Below, piece by piece: positions 25,184 to 32,767 of a stretch of DNA of 60,869 nt (the first letter of the stretch is position 1; each line of letters starts with the position of its first letter). Under the pieces are notes generated by a model, which did not search any database, had not been told where the DNA came from, and worked only from the letters and a program-made list of their open reading frames with translations. Source of the DNA: Actinomycetota bacterium (GTDB taxonomy: Bacteria; Actinomycetota; Nitriliruptoria; Nitriliruptorales; Nitriliruptoraceae). Location: the NCBI GenBank assembly GCA_019347575.1, contig JAHWKY010000030.1, forward strand, positions 1 to 60,869, in the 5' to 3' direction. Position numbers and translations under genes: made by a program.

Positions 25184-26379
25184 TCTCCCTCGCCGTCGCC
25201 AGGGCGGTCAGCCCGCCGTTCCAGCGGGGCATCGAGGCGGAGCGCCGTGCCGCGCTGTTCGATGACCAGCGAGCCCGCGGCGTGCCCTCCCCGGATGCTC
25301 GCGTCCGGCCAGAACAGCCAGCGTCCGAACAGCCGCATGAGTGCGGGAGTCAGGGTCAGCGCGGCCGCGAGCGTGATCGCGACGGCTATCGCCATCGCCG
25401 GCCCCATGGTCCGGAACATGCCGAACTCCGCGACGGCCTGGGCGCTGAAGCCCGCGATGGTCGTGCCCGCCGACGAGGCGATGACGGCTCCGAGGACGAC
25501 CATCGTTCCAGTCAGCGTGGCCCGGCGCATCCGCGGCGAAGCCACGTACCCGTGGCGCTCGCCGAGGTCGAGTTCCTCGTGGTAGCGGGATATCAGGAAC
25601 AGGCAGTAGTCGGTTCCGGCCCCGAAGACGATCACGATGCTGAAGGTCTCGTAGAGCGACGAGACGTCCATGCCCAGCTGTGCCAGCAGCGACACCGTGC
25701 CGAGTGCGACGAGGAACGCGATCCCGATCGTGATCAACGGCACGATCGGGGCCACCGGGGAGCGGTAGACCCACAAGAGGATCGTGGCGACCAGGACCAG
25801 CGTCAGAAGGTGGGTGCGGTTGACCGACTCGTCGATCGCGGCCGATTCGTCGGATGCGACACCCGCCGACCCGGTGAGGTGGACCTGCAGTCCCGACGGG
25901 GTGTTGGCCTCGTCGAGGAAGGATCGCGCCTCGGCGACCGCCTCGTTGGCCGGTGGGGTGAACGGCGGGAGTTCGAGGCCGACGACGATGAAAGCCGCCT
26001 GACCGTCCGAGGACACGAGCACCTCCTCGAGAGCCGGATCGTCGAGGTGCGTGCTCACCGCGCCGAAGGCGCGCGGGGCCTCCGAGTCGAACCAGGCCGC
26101 CACGTCGCTCAGGAAGCGCTGATCGTCGTCGGTCAGCGGTCCGTCGTCCCGTGCGAACACGATGATGGCGCTGCGTGTGAAGTCGTCCTCCGGCCATCCC
26201 TCGGCCAGCAGTTCGCCGCCACGGATCGCCGGTGCATCGTCGCCGAGGAACGCGGTCTCGTCGAACGTGGCCACCTCGGCGAACGGGGGCGCGGCCACCT
26301 GCAGGGCGAGGGTGGCGCCGCCCCAGGCGAGCAGGACGAGCCACCACCAGCGCACGCTGAAGCGAGCGAGCCCAGCCAT
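25180..26379 (-). CDS. MMPL/RND-type transporter half (partner subunit)
   Basis: A 399-residue protein starting MAGLARFSVRWWWLVLLAWGG. It has one N-terminal helix, a compact external domain (about 35-180, with LGDDAPAIRGGELLAEGWP), and about six helices including LVLVATILLWVYRSPVAP, IVIVFGAGTDYCLFLISRYHEEL and FGMFRTMGPAMAIAVAITLAAAL. The intramembrane Asp in GAGTDYCLF is the usual proton-relay residue of MMPL proteins, and the partner has the equivalent GADYNIYM. Two half-size genes translated in tandem imply a heterodimeric exporter. Confidence 0.85.
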   Translation of the reverse strand: MAGLARFSVRWWWLVLLAWGGATLALQVAAPPFAEVATFDETAFLGDDAPAIRGGELLAEGWPEDDFTRSAIIVFARDDGPLTDDDQRFLSDVAAWFDSEAPRAFGAVSTHLDDPALEEVLVSSDGQAAFIVVGLELPPFTPPANEAVAEARSFLDEANTPSGLQVHLTGSAGVASDESAAIDESVNRTHLLTLVLVATILLWVYRSPVAPIVPLITIGIAFLVALGTVSLLAQLGMDVSSLYETFSIVIVFGAGTDYCLFLISRYHEELDLGERHGYVASPRMRRATLTGTMVVLGAVIASSAGTTIAGFSAQAVAEFGMFRTMGPAMAIAVAITLAAALTLTPALMRLFGRWLFWPDASIRGGHAAGSLVIEQRGTALRLDAPLERRADRPGDGEGE

Positions 26380-26426
26380 CGAGGTGTGCTCCGGGGGGTC
26401 AGGACGGTTCGCGCGAGCGTAGGGCC

Positions 26427-26432
26427 TAGCCT
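26427..26432 (+). promoter_or_regulatory. Candidate -10 element TAGCCT (glycosyltransferase)
   Basis: TAGCCT, then GGGAG at 26450-26454, then the first glycosyltransferase codon at 26462. The layout supports initiation at 26462 despite the codon being GTC. Confidence 0.35.
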
Positions 26433-26461
26433 GTCGCGGCGAACTCCCAGGGAGACCGTCC

Positions 26462-27652
26462 GTCCAGGTCGTTGCCGTCAGCGGTCCCGATGCTGGGCAC
26501 GCCCTACCCATCATCGCGGTCGCCGTCGCGCTCCGACGGCGGGGACACGACGTCACCGTCGCCACCGGGCCCCGATGGCGCTCCGGCGCCCAGGCCGAGG
26601 GCCTGGACTGGCTCGAGCTGCCGCACCTTGCCGCGCGCTCCGACGATGACGACTTCGGGTTCCGCATCTGGGGTCGAGCCGCCGAGATGGCCCCACCGCT
26701 CGCCGAGGTGGCGGCGGCGCTCGGGCCGGACGTGTTCGTCGTGGACACGCTGACGATGGCAGGCGCCTTCGCAGCCGACCTGCTCGGGGTCCCGTGGGTC
26801 GAGCTCTCCCCGCAGTACCTGTACGACCCCGCACCGTCGGTGCCGCCGGTGGGCCTCGGGGCGCGTCCGCCCCGAACCCCCCTGGGACGGCTCGACCAGG
26901 CTCGGCTCCGGCGCCGCCAGGAGGAGTCGTTGGCGGAGGGTCGCGCGCTGCGTGACCGGATGCGGGGACGGATCGGTCTGCCGCCCGGAGGCGAGCCCGT
27001 GCGTCGGCTCCTGGCGACCCTGCCGGGGCTGGAGTACCCGCGCGATCCCTGGCCCGAAGAGACCTTCGTCGTCGGACCGCTCGTGTGGGAGCCTTCGGAC
27101 TGGCCGCGCCTGGATCCGCCCCGGGGGGAGGGTCCGGTGGTAGCGGTCACCGACTCGACCGCGTCGACGGTCGATCAGAGCCTGGTCGCCCACACGTTGG
27201 ACGGGCTCGCATCGAGCGATCTGCGGGTCGTGGCGACCACACCGCAGGACATCACGGGCAACGTCCCGGACCGTCTCGTGATCGGCCGCGGCTCGCACGC
27301 AGCTCTCGTGCAGCAGGCATCGGTGTTCGTCTGCCCCGGAGGGCACGGGACCATCGTGAAGGCCCTCGCGGCTGGTTGCCCGGTCGTGGTCGCCCCTATC
27401 CAGGGTGACCAACGCGAGACGGCCCGTCGGGTGAACCTCGCCGGAGCCGGCGTCACCGTGCGGTGGGGCCCGCTGTTCGCGGTACGCCTCGCGTCCGCCG
27501 TGCGGCGCGTTCTACGCGACGATCGTCACCGACGCGCCGCCGCGCGACTCGCTCGTGGGGCGGCCGGTTTGGGGCCCGACCGCGCGGCCCGACTGATCGA
27601 AGCCGTCATGGCCGCGCGCGACCCGGCGGGACTCAGTGGTCGCGACCGCTGA
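26462..27652 (+). CDS. GT1-type glycosyltransferase (MGT-like) without canonical start codon
   Basis: A GT-B fold glycosyltransferase of about 396 residues if read from 26462. The N-terminal donor/acceptor pattern VQVVAVSGPDAGHALPIIA with ALRRRGHDVTVATGPRW is complete. The C-terminal nucleotide-sugar motif is SVFVCPGGHGTIVKALAAGCPVVVAP. The frame has no ATG, GTG or TTG between the stop at 26420 and the ATG at 26687, yet the fold begins at codon 26462, which is GTC and lies 7 bases after GGGAG. Either GTC is a non-standard start, the base is a variant or error of GTG, or only a 75-residue-shorter, probably inactive form is made from 26687. The acceptor is unknown. Confidence 0.75.
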   Translation, partial: VQVVAVSGPDAGHALPIIAVAVALRRRGHDVTVATGPRWRSGAQAEGLDWLELPHLAARSDDDDFGFRIWGRAAEMAPPLAEVAAALGPDVFVVDTLTMAGAFAADLLGVPWVELSPQYLYDPAPSVPPVGLGARPPRTPLGRLDQARLRRRQEESLAEGRALRDRMRGRIGLPPGGEPVRRLLATLPGLEYPRDPWPEETFVVGPLVWEPSDWPRLDPPRGEGPVVAVTDSTASTVDQSLVAHTLDGLASSDLRVVATTPQDITGNVPDRLVIGRGSHAALVQQASVFVCPGGHGTIVKALAAGCPVVVAPIQGDQRETARRVNLAGAGVTVRWGPLFAVRLASAVRRVLRDDRHRRAAARLARGAAGLGPDRAARLIEAVMAARDPAGLSGRDR

Positions 27653-27678
27653 CCGTAGTGCCGTGAGGGACCACTTTT
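27635..27678 (+). terminator. Stem-loop with T run between convergent genes
   Basis: AGTGGTC (27635-27641) pairs with GACCACT (27669-27675), followed by a T run. The loop is long (27 bases) and contains the self-complementary GGTCGCGACC. It may terminate the glycosyltransferase transcript. Confidence 0.35.
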
Positions 27679-28183
27679 AGAGGCGTGCGAGCAGCGCCTT
27701 CGTGAACGCGGGGACGTCGTCGGGCTTGCGCGACGAGATCAGGTTGCCGTCCTCGACGACCTCCTGGTCGACCCACTCGGCGCCGGCGAGCGTCAGCTCC
27801 TTGCGCACGGACGGCCACGAGGTGATCGTGCGGCCGTCGACCACCTCCGCCTCGACGAGGAGCTGTCCCGCGTGGCAGATGGCGGCGACCGGCTTGTCGG
27901 CCTCGAAGAAGCCACGCACGAACTTGACGATGTCGTCGTTCAGCCGCAGCTTGTCCGGTGAGTACCCGCCGGGCACCACCAGTGCGTCGAAGTCATCGAC
28001 GTGGACCTGGCCGGGGGTCTTCTCGACGGTTACGGTCACATCGCCCCTCTTGCCGGTCAACTGCTTACCGGCTTCGGTGCCGACGATGACAGCGTCGTGA
28101 CCTGCCTCGCGCACCCCGTCGTAGGGGCCCTCGAACTCCACATCCTCGAAATCGGTCTCGAGCACGAACGCGACCTTCGCCAC
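27677..28183 (-). CDS. DJ-1/PfpI family protein
   Basis: A 168-residue DJ-1/PfpI domain. The nucleophile elbow is Cys103-His104 in AAICHAGQLL, with the acidic residue in DVEFEGPYDGVREAG and the pattern DALVVPGGYSPDKLR. Such proteins act as protease-, chaperone- or glyoxalase/deglycase-like stress enzymes. The GTG at 28183 has GGAGG 5 bases upstream, and TAGGGT lies further up at 28228-28223. It is monocistronic. Confidence 0.9.
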   Translation of the reverse strand: MAKVAFVLETDFEDVEFEGPYDGVREAGHDAVIVGTEAGKQLTGKRGDVTVTVEKTPGQVHVDDFDALVVPGGYSPDKLRLNDDIVKFVRGFFEADKPVAAICHAGQLLVEAEVVDGRTITSWPSVRKELTLAGAEWVDQEVVEDGNLISSRKPDDVPAFTKALLARL

Positions 28184-28222
28184 GGCTGCCTCCTCGTTCG
28201 GGTTCTGCGGCGATCCGTACCC

Positions 28223-28228
28223 ACCCTA
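28223..28228 (-). promoter_or_regulatory. Candidate -10 element TAGGGT for the DJ-1/PfpI gene
   Basis: TAGGGT on the minus strand is 39 bases upstream of the GTG at 28183, leaving a leader that carries the strong ribosome site. Confidence 0.35.
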
Positions 28229-28277
28229 CGGGGCGGGAGCGCACGCGCTGAGGCTGGTCCCGTCCGAACGTGGCCGG

Positions 28278-28853
28278 TCAGCCGGCCAGCGTCGCGCGTT
28301 CCAGCCCGGCGCCGAAGGCGGTGGCGGTCTCGTCATCGAACCCGACGAGGACGACCTCGGCGAGGCCCAGATCGGGCGCCAATCGCACGACCTCGTGGGC
28401 GATGACGGCTGTCGCCTCGTCCAGCGGGTACCCGTAGATGCCGGCCGAGATCGCCGGGAGGGCGACCCGCTGCGCGCCCGTCCTCGCAGCCGCTCGTAGC
28501 GCGGCGCCGACCGCGCGACGCAGGAGCGGCTCGTTCTGGTCGGAGCCCTCCTCGTACACCGGCCCGGCGACGTGCACCAGCTGCTGGGCAGGTAGCGTCC
28601 CGGCGGTCGTCACGGCGGCATCGTCAGGTCCCAGCGGGCCGTGCTCGTCGACCCAGGCGTCGGATGCTCGTTGGACCTGCGGACCGCCGGCCGCGGAGAG
28701 GGCACCCGCGAGCCCGCCTCCGTGCTGCAGGTGGCGGTTGGCGGCGTTGACGACCACATCGGCGTCGAAGGCGGTCAGATCCGCCTCGACGACCCGCACG
28801 ACGGTCCCGCGGATCTCGGACTGCGCGTGCTGTTCCACGTCACCTCCGATCAC
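28278..28853 (-). CDS. Macro domain protein (ADP-ribose binding/hydrolase)
   Basis: A 191-residue macro domain. VVVNAANRHLQHGGGLAGAL (about 33-52) and LPAISAGIYGYPLDEA (about 151-166) are the two phosphate/ribose loops. Such proteins bind or remove ADP-ribose or O-acetyl-ADP-ribose. Two starts are possible: GTG at 28853, exactly 6 bases after TAGCCT (28865-28860), or GTG at 28838, 4 bases after GGAGG. The promoter spacing favours the leaderless 28853 start. It is divergent from an oxidoreductase gene that also looks leaderless. Confidence 0.88.
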   Translation of the reverse strand: MIGGDVEQHAQSEIRGTVVRVVEADLTAFDADVVVNAANRHLQHGGGLAGALSAAGGPQVQRASDAWVDEHGPLGPDDAAVTTAGTLPAQQLVHVAGPVYEEGSDQNEPLLRRAVGAALRAAARTGAQRVALPAISAGIYGYPLDEATAVIAHEVVRLAPDLGLAEVVLVGFDDETATAFGAGLERATLAG

Positions 28854-28859
28854 GGCTGC

Positions 28860-28865
28860 AGGCTA
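28860..28865 (-). promoter_or_regulatory. -10 element TAGCCT of a probable leaderless promoter (macro domain gene)
   Basis: TAGCCT on the minus strand, then GCAGCC, then the GTG at 28853. Confidence 0.5.
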
Positions 28866-28893
28866 CGAGAACGGGGTCGGGGCGGTGGGGCCC

Positions 28894-28899
28894 TACAGT
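28894..28899 (+). promoter_or_regulatory. -10 element TACAGT of a probable leaderless promoter (oxidoreductase)
   Basis: TACAGT, then GGCCCC, then the ATG at 28906. It faces away from the macro-domain promoter 28 bases away. Confidence 0.5.
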
Positions 28900-28905
28900 G
28901 GCCCC

Positions 28906-29865
28906 ATGTTCGCTGCCACCGCCACCAGCCTGTCCGCCGACGATCCACTGTCGGGGTTGACCCTCGGCGAGCACCCTGATCCCGATCCACCGTCCGGGTG
29001 GGAGGTCGTCGAGGTGCGAGCGGCCTCGTTGAACCACCACGACCTATGGACGTTGCGGGGCGTGGGGATGAGCGCCGACCGGTTGCCCATCGTCCTCGGA
29101 TGCGATGCCGCAGGGGTCACGGCCGACGGTCGCGAGGTGATCGTGCACGCCGTTGTCGCCACGCCCGATGGAGACGAGACGCTGGCGGAGGACTTCTCGA
29201 TCCTGTCCGAGCAGCACGACGGGACCTTCGCGGAGCGCGTCGCGGTGCCGCGTCGCAACCTCGTCGACAAGCCCGCCGGGCTGTCGTTCGAGGAAGCCGC
29301 GTGCCTGCCCACCGCCTACCTCACGGCCTACCGGGCTCTGTTCACGCGGGCGGGCCTGGCACCGGGACAGACCCTGCTGATCCAGGGCGCCGGCGGCGGC
29401 GTCGCATCCGCGGCGATCCTGCTGGCCAGGGCGTCCGGGTCACGGGTGTGGGTGACGAGCCGGAGCCAGGACAAGCGCGACCGTGCCGTGGAGCTCGGAG
29501 CCGACGCGGCGTTCGAGTCGGGTGCCCGCCTGCCAGAGCGCGTGGACGTGATCCTGGAATCGGTCGGGCAGGCGACCTGGGATCACTCGCTGAAGGCGCT
29601 GCGCCCCGGCGGCGTGATCGTCGTCGTGGGCGCCACCAGCGGCGCCGACCCGTCGGCGCAGCTGCGACGGCTGTTCTACCGCCAGCTCAACGTCGTCGGC
29701 TCGTCGATGGGGACCCGCGATGAGCTGGCGATGCTCGTCCGCCTGATGGACGTGACCGGGACGCGTCCCCTCGTCGACGACGTCTTCGTGCTCTCCGACG
29801 CACGGGAGGCGTTCGCGCGTCTCAAGGAGGGCGAGGTGTTCGGCAAGCTCGTCCTGACCCCCTAG
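28906..29865 (+). CDS. Zinc-type MDR alcohol dehydrogenase / quinone oxidoreductase
   Basis: A 319-residue medium-chain dehydrogenase/reductase. The N-terminal GroES-like domain has VRAASLNHHDLWTLRG and VLGCDAAGV. The Rossmann domain has AACLPTAYLTAYRALF, TLLIQGAGGGVASAAILLA (NAD(P) loop), and VDVILESVGQATWDHSLKALRPGG. The catalytic-zinc cysteine site is not evident, so a zinc-independent quinone- or enoyl-reductase type is likely. The ATG at 28906 follows TACAGT by 6 bases. It nearly abuts the convergent gene. Confidence 0.87.
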   Translation: MFAATATSLSADDPLSGLTLGEHPDPDPPSGWEVVEVRAASLNHHDLWTLRGVGMSADRLPIVLGCDAAGVTADGREVIVHAVVATPDGDETLAEDFSILSEQHDGTFAERVAVPRRNLVDKPAGLSFEEAACLPTAYLTAYRALFTRAGLAPGQTLLIQGAGGGVASAAILLARASGSRVWVTSRSQDKRDRAVELGADAAFESGARLPERVDVILESVGQATWDHSLKALRPGGVIVVVGATSGADPSAQLRRLFYRQLNVVGSSMGTRDELAMLVRLMDVTGTRPLVDDVFVLSDAREAFARLKEGEVFGKLVLTP

Positions 29866-29866
29866 C

Positions 29867-31765
29867 TCAGCTCGCCGCCTGGCGCGCCTGCGTCAGTAGA
29901 GCCTGCCAGCTGGTCTCGTCGGGGCGCTCCTCGACCGCGTGCGCCAGCAGCTCGACGGCGCGATCGGGATCACCGTGCTCGAGGTGGAAGCGACCCACCT
30001 CGGCCACGATCTCCGGCGTGGAGGGATCGAGCTGCAGCACCCGCTCGTAGGTTGCGCTCGCATCCTCGATCCGCCCCGCCGCCACGAGCAGCCGGGCACG
30101 GTTGACCACGTTGGCGAGATCGCGCGGCTCGCGAGCGGTCGCCTCGTCGATCGCGATCCGCGCGTCGTCGGTCCGTCCCGCCTCCGCCAGAACCGACGCG
30201 CGGAACGCGGAGTACTGACCCTCCCACGTGGCGACCGATGCGGCGTCGGCGTACGCGTCGACCGCGGCATCGACGTCACCGCGTGCCGCCAGGTCGCGAG
30301 CACGACCCGCCGCGAGATCGGCTCGCAACGGCCACGTGGCGAGGGCCAGCGCCATCAGCCCGACCACGCCGATGGCGGTCACGAGCACCGGGTTGGCCCG
30401 TCGTAGCGGTACCGGGCGCGCCTTGCTCGGCTTCTTGCCCTTGGGGATGTGCAGGGGTGGAGCCCCCGGCAGCGCGACGAGCTCGGTGTCGGGGCGTGAT
30501 CCGCGAGCGACCAGCACACCGCCCAGCACCCACTGCAGCACCGCGACCGGCGGCACATCGATCGAGACCAGCGACTGCAGCTGGTACGCGAGCCAGGCGC
30601 CGGCGATCGCCGCGACAAGCAGGTGATCGCTCGCATCCGTCCGTCGTAGGCCCCGCCACGCGGCGAGGGCGACGCCCACCACGATCGCGAGGTACGCCGC
30701 CCCGAGCGGGACACCGCCGCCTGTGAACATCGCCAGGGGCACGTCGTGGGGGTCGTCGACGGTCCGCCGCAGGCCCGACTCGGTGGCCAGCTCCTGCGAG
30801 CGGTACGCGTGGAAGTGGTCTCCGTACGCGTCGAGGCCGACCCCGAGCAACGGCTGGTCCGCGATCATGTCGAGGCCCGCCGCCCACTTGCCCGTCCTGG
30901 TCTCGAGGCTGCGGTCGAGGTTGGCCTGGATCTGGCTGAACGGTCCCGCTCCCGTCACCGCCAGGGTCGCCACGGCCACCGCGAGGATCGCGCCGAGCAC
31001 CGCCACCGGCCCGCGCCAGCGTCGGACCGCCTCGCCGGGATGCGTCCACGCCCACGCCGCCAACACCACGGCCGTGCCCGACGGGGCGACGATCGCGCCC
31101 TGGAGCGATCCGGTGGCCAGACCCGCCACGTACGCGAGCGCCGCCGCGGCCGCTCCCGCCCAGCGGGACCACGCCGCGGCACCAGGTCGCAGGACCAGCC
31201 AGACCGCCAGCGGGACGGTGATCCCGAGCCAGGCGGCCAGGAAGTCGGCGTTGCCGAAACTCGAGACGACCTGGGGACCACCCTCGACGGCCTGCCAGTC
31301 GAAAGGCCCGACGTCTGCAGCCTGAGCGAGGGCGTACACGGCGACCGGGACCGATGCGAGGACCAGGGCGACCGCGAGGTGGTTGGCCGGTTGGCGCAGG
31401 TGCAACCTCACCGCGAAGACCATCAGGATCACGTAGGCGAGGTAGGCCGCCGCCCCGGTGTGGCGGCCGGGGTCGCCGACGAACGAGCGCATCGGCGTCT
31501 GCGATGTCACGGTCGCCAGCAGCAGGAGCACGGTGAACGCACCCAGCGCCCACCACAACCGGGTGCGGGGGACCGTCAGTCGCCGCGTGCGGTTCACGCG
31601 GACCGCGCCTATCGCCAGGAGCACGATCACCCCGACGACGATCCAGGTCACCTTCACGGTGTTGAAGACGTCGTAGGTCGCGCGCCAGAACACCACCGCC
31701 GCCCCCGCGACGGTGAGGCTGAGGATGGTCCGCTGCAGCCGCAGCGTCCGCTCGATCAGGGCCAT
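29867..31765 (-). CDS. O-antigen ligase/polymerase-like membrane protein with TPR tail
   Basis: A 632-residue protein with about 12 membrane segments in residues 1-490 and a Wzy_C-type external loop (SSFGNADFLAAWLGITVPL; RTGKWAAGLDMIADQPLLGVGLDAYGDHF, the conserved ligase loop). Residues about 495-625 are tetratricopeptide repeats (DAAVDAYADAASVATWEGQYSA; EDASATYERVLQLDPSTPEIV; DRAVELLAHAVEERPDETSW). WaaL/Wzy-type proteins join or polymerise surface glycans. No adjacent polysaccharide cluster is seen, so the substrate is unknown. Confidence 0.85.
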   Translation of the reverse strand: MALIERTLRLQRTILSLTVAGAAVVFWRATYDVFNTVKVTWIVVGVIVLLAIGAVRVNRTRRLTVPRTRLWWALGAFTVLLLLATVTSQTPMRSFVGDPGRHTGAAAYLAYVILMVFAVRLHLRQPANHLAVALVLASVPVAVYALAQAADVGPFDWQAVEGGPQVVSSFGNADFLAAWLGITVPLAVWLVLRPGAAAWSRWAGAAAAALAYVAGLATGSLQGAIVAPSGTAVVLAAWAWTHPGEAVRRWRGPVAVLGAILAVAVATLAVTGAGPFSQIQANLDRSLETRTGKWAAGLDMIADQPLLGVGLDAYGDHFHAYRSQELATESGLRRTVDDPHDVPLAMFTGGGVPLGAAYLAIVVGVALAAWRGLRRTDASDHLLVAAIAGAWLAYQLQSLVSIDVPPVAVLQWVLGGVLVARGSRPDTELVALPGAPPLHIPKGKKPSKARPVPLRRANPVLVTAIGVVGLMALALATWPLRADLAAGRARDLAARGDVDAAVDAYADAASVATWEGQYSAFRASVLAEAGRTDDARIAIDEATAREPRDLANVVNRARLLVAAGRIEDASATYERVLQLDPSTPEIVAEVGRFHLEHGDPDRAVELLAHAVEERPDETSWQALLTQARQAAS

Positions 31766-31852
31766 GCGCCCGAGCGTAACCAGCGCCGCTCACCGCTCCC
31801 CGCCTACGCCAGCGGTGACGCGCGACCGGTGGTGAGCCGGGCGGGGCGTCGG

Positions 31853-31858
31853 TAGACT
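31853..31858 (+). promoter_or_regulatory. -10 element TAGACT for tRNA-Asn
   Basis: TAGACT then CCGCAG; the predicted start falls on position 31865, the first base of a hairpin that occupies the 5' leader. Confidence 0.45.
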
Positions 31859-31864
31859 CCGCAG

Positions 31865-31880
31865 GCTCCCGTTCGGGAGC
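31865..31880 (+). other. Hairpin in the 5' leader of tRNA-Asn
   Basis: GCTCCC GTTC GGGAGC is a perfect 6-bp stem with a 4-base loop, ending 6 bases before the mature tRNA 5' end. It could affect RNase P processing or 5' stability. Confidence 0.6.
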
Positions 31881-31886
31881 GCCTAT

Positions 31887-31960
31887 TCCGGGGTAGCTCA
31901 ACTGGCAGAGCAGTCGGCTGTTAACCGAAAGGTTTGTGGGTTCGAGTCCCACCCCCGGAG
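31887..31960 (+). tRNA. tRNA-Asn (GTT)
   Basis: The cloverleaf is clear: acceptor TCCGGGG with CCCCGGA, D stem GCTC/GAGC, anticodon loop CTGTTAA giving GTT, T stem GTGGG/CCCAC with TTCGAGT. The first anticodon-stem pair is a G-A mismatch. The discriminator is G and CCA is not encoded. The gene ends 5 bases before the stop of the convergent HTH gene. Confidence 0.95.
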
Positions 31961-31965
31961 CGGCC

Positions 31966-32619
31966 TCAGTCGACCTCATCGCTCGTCGTAACGAACAGCG
32001 CGCGCATCAGACCCATGATCTGACGGTGAGTGCGCGAGCAGGCGTAACGAACGGTGGCGCAACCGCGTGGATGCTTCGTCGAGCGGATGCCACCGGTCGC
32101 GGCCGCCCGGTACGGCTTGCTGAACCGCTCCGGCGGGACACCGGTCACCTCGGACCAGAACGCGATCGCCGTGACCAGATCGAGTCCCTCGTGCAGGTAC
32201 AGAGCGACACGTAGACGCTCCTCATCGATCTCGAAGAAGGTCCGGAGCCAGCGGCAGAAGAACCCCAGCAACCTCGGGTCCGTGTTGGCGAGCGCGACGC
32301 GGCCGTCGCCCTTCGTTCCTTCGCCGGCGTACAGCGCGAGGCCGGCGATGAGGAACTCCTGCTGCGACAGATCGCCGATCCGTTCCACGCCCGCCTGGTT
32401 CGCGGCTTCGATCTCGGCCTGCTTGCGACGTTGGAGCGCGTTGGGTCCACGTTTCTGCGCCCCGCGTCGGGGGCTCGGGGTGAACTCGACGTCGCGGACC
32501 CAGACGGAGACCGAACTCTTGGACACGCCGAGTTCGTCGGCGATCTCCTGCAGCTTCCACGCCTCGGCGCGTAGCTCGCGTGCTCGTTGTTGTTGCGTGA
32601 CCTTGCCTCGGTAGCCCAT
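31966..32619 (-). CDS. HTH protein with LAGLIDADG-like C-terminal domain
   Basis: A 217-residue protein. The ATG at 32619 follows GGAGG after 8 bases. The N-terminus (AEAWKLQEIADELGVSKSSVSVWVRDVEF, about 18-46) is a helix-turn-helix. The C-terminal domain (about 85-215) has GLALYAGEGTKGDGRVALAN, then TDPRLLGFFCRWLRTFFEID, ERLRVALYLHEGLD and FWSEVTGVPPERFSKPY. The fold pattern resembles one-domain LAGLIDADG/WhiA-like proteins used in regulation. Conserved GEG, HE and basic KP residues suggest it keeps an ancestral function. A diverged paralogue is at 21971. It converges with tRNA-Asn. Confidence 0.65.
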   Translation of the reverse strand: MGYRGKVTQQQRARELRAEAWKLQEIADELGVSKSSVSVWVRDVEFTPSPRRGAQKRGPNALQRRKQAEIEAANQAGVERIGDLSQQEFLIAGLALYAGEGTKGDGRVALANTDPRLLGFFCRWLRTFFEIDEERLRVALYLHEGLDLVTAIAFWSEVTGVPPERFSKPYRAAATGGIRSTKHPRGCATVRYACSRTHRQIMGLMRALFVTTSDEVD

Positions 32620-32734
32620 GGTGATGTCCTCCACGCGGTCCGCCCCGCGACCGATCGACCGCGGGGTGACCGCCCCCGTCGGGGCGAGGATGCCCGCGAG
32701 GTGTGACAGCCCGAGGCGGCGCGGCGGTGGTCGC

Positions 32735-32740
32735 TAGGCT
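32735..32740 (+). promoter_or_regulatory. Candidate -10 element TAGGCT for the ACT-domain gene
   Basis: TAGGCT lies 27 bases before the GTG at 32768, with the ribosome site AGGAG at 32758-32762. Confidence 0.35.
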
Positions 32741-32767
32741 CCCGTGGAACCGCCGACAGGAGCCGTC

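Noticed and set aside
28278-28838. Shorter macro-domain gene starting at GTG 28838
   Set aside because: It has GGAGG 4 bases upstream and remains possible, but the GTG at 28853 sits exactly 6 bases after a -10 hexamer like other genes here.
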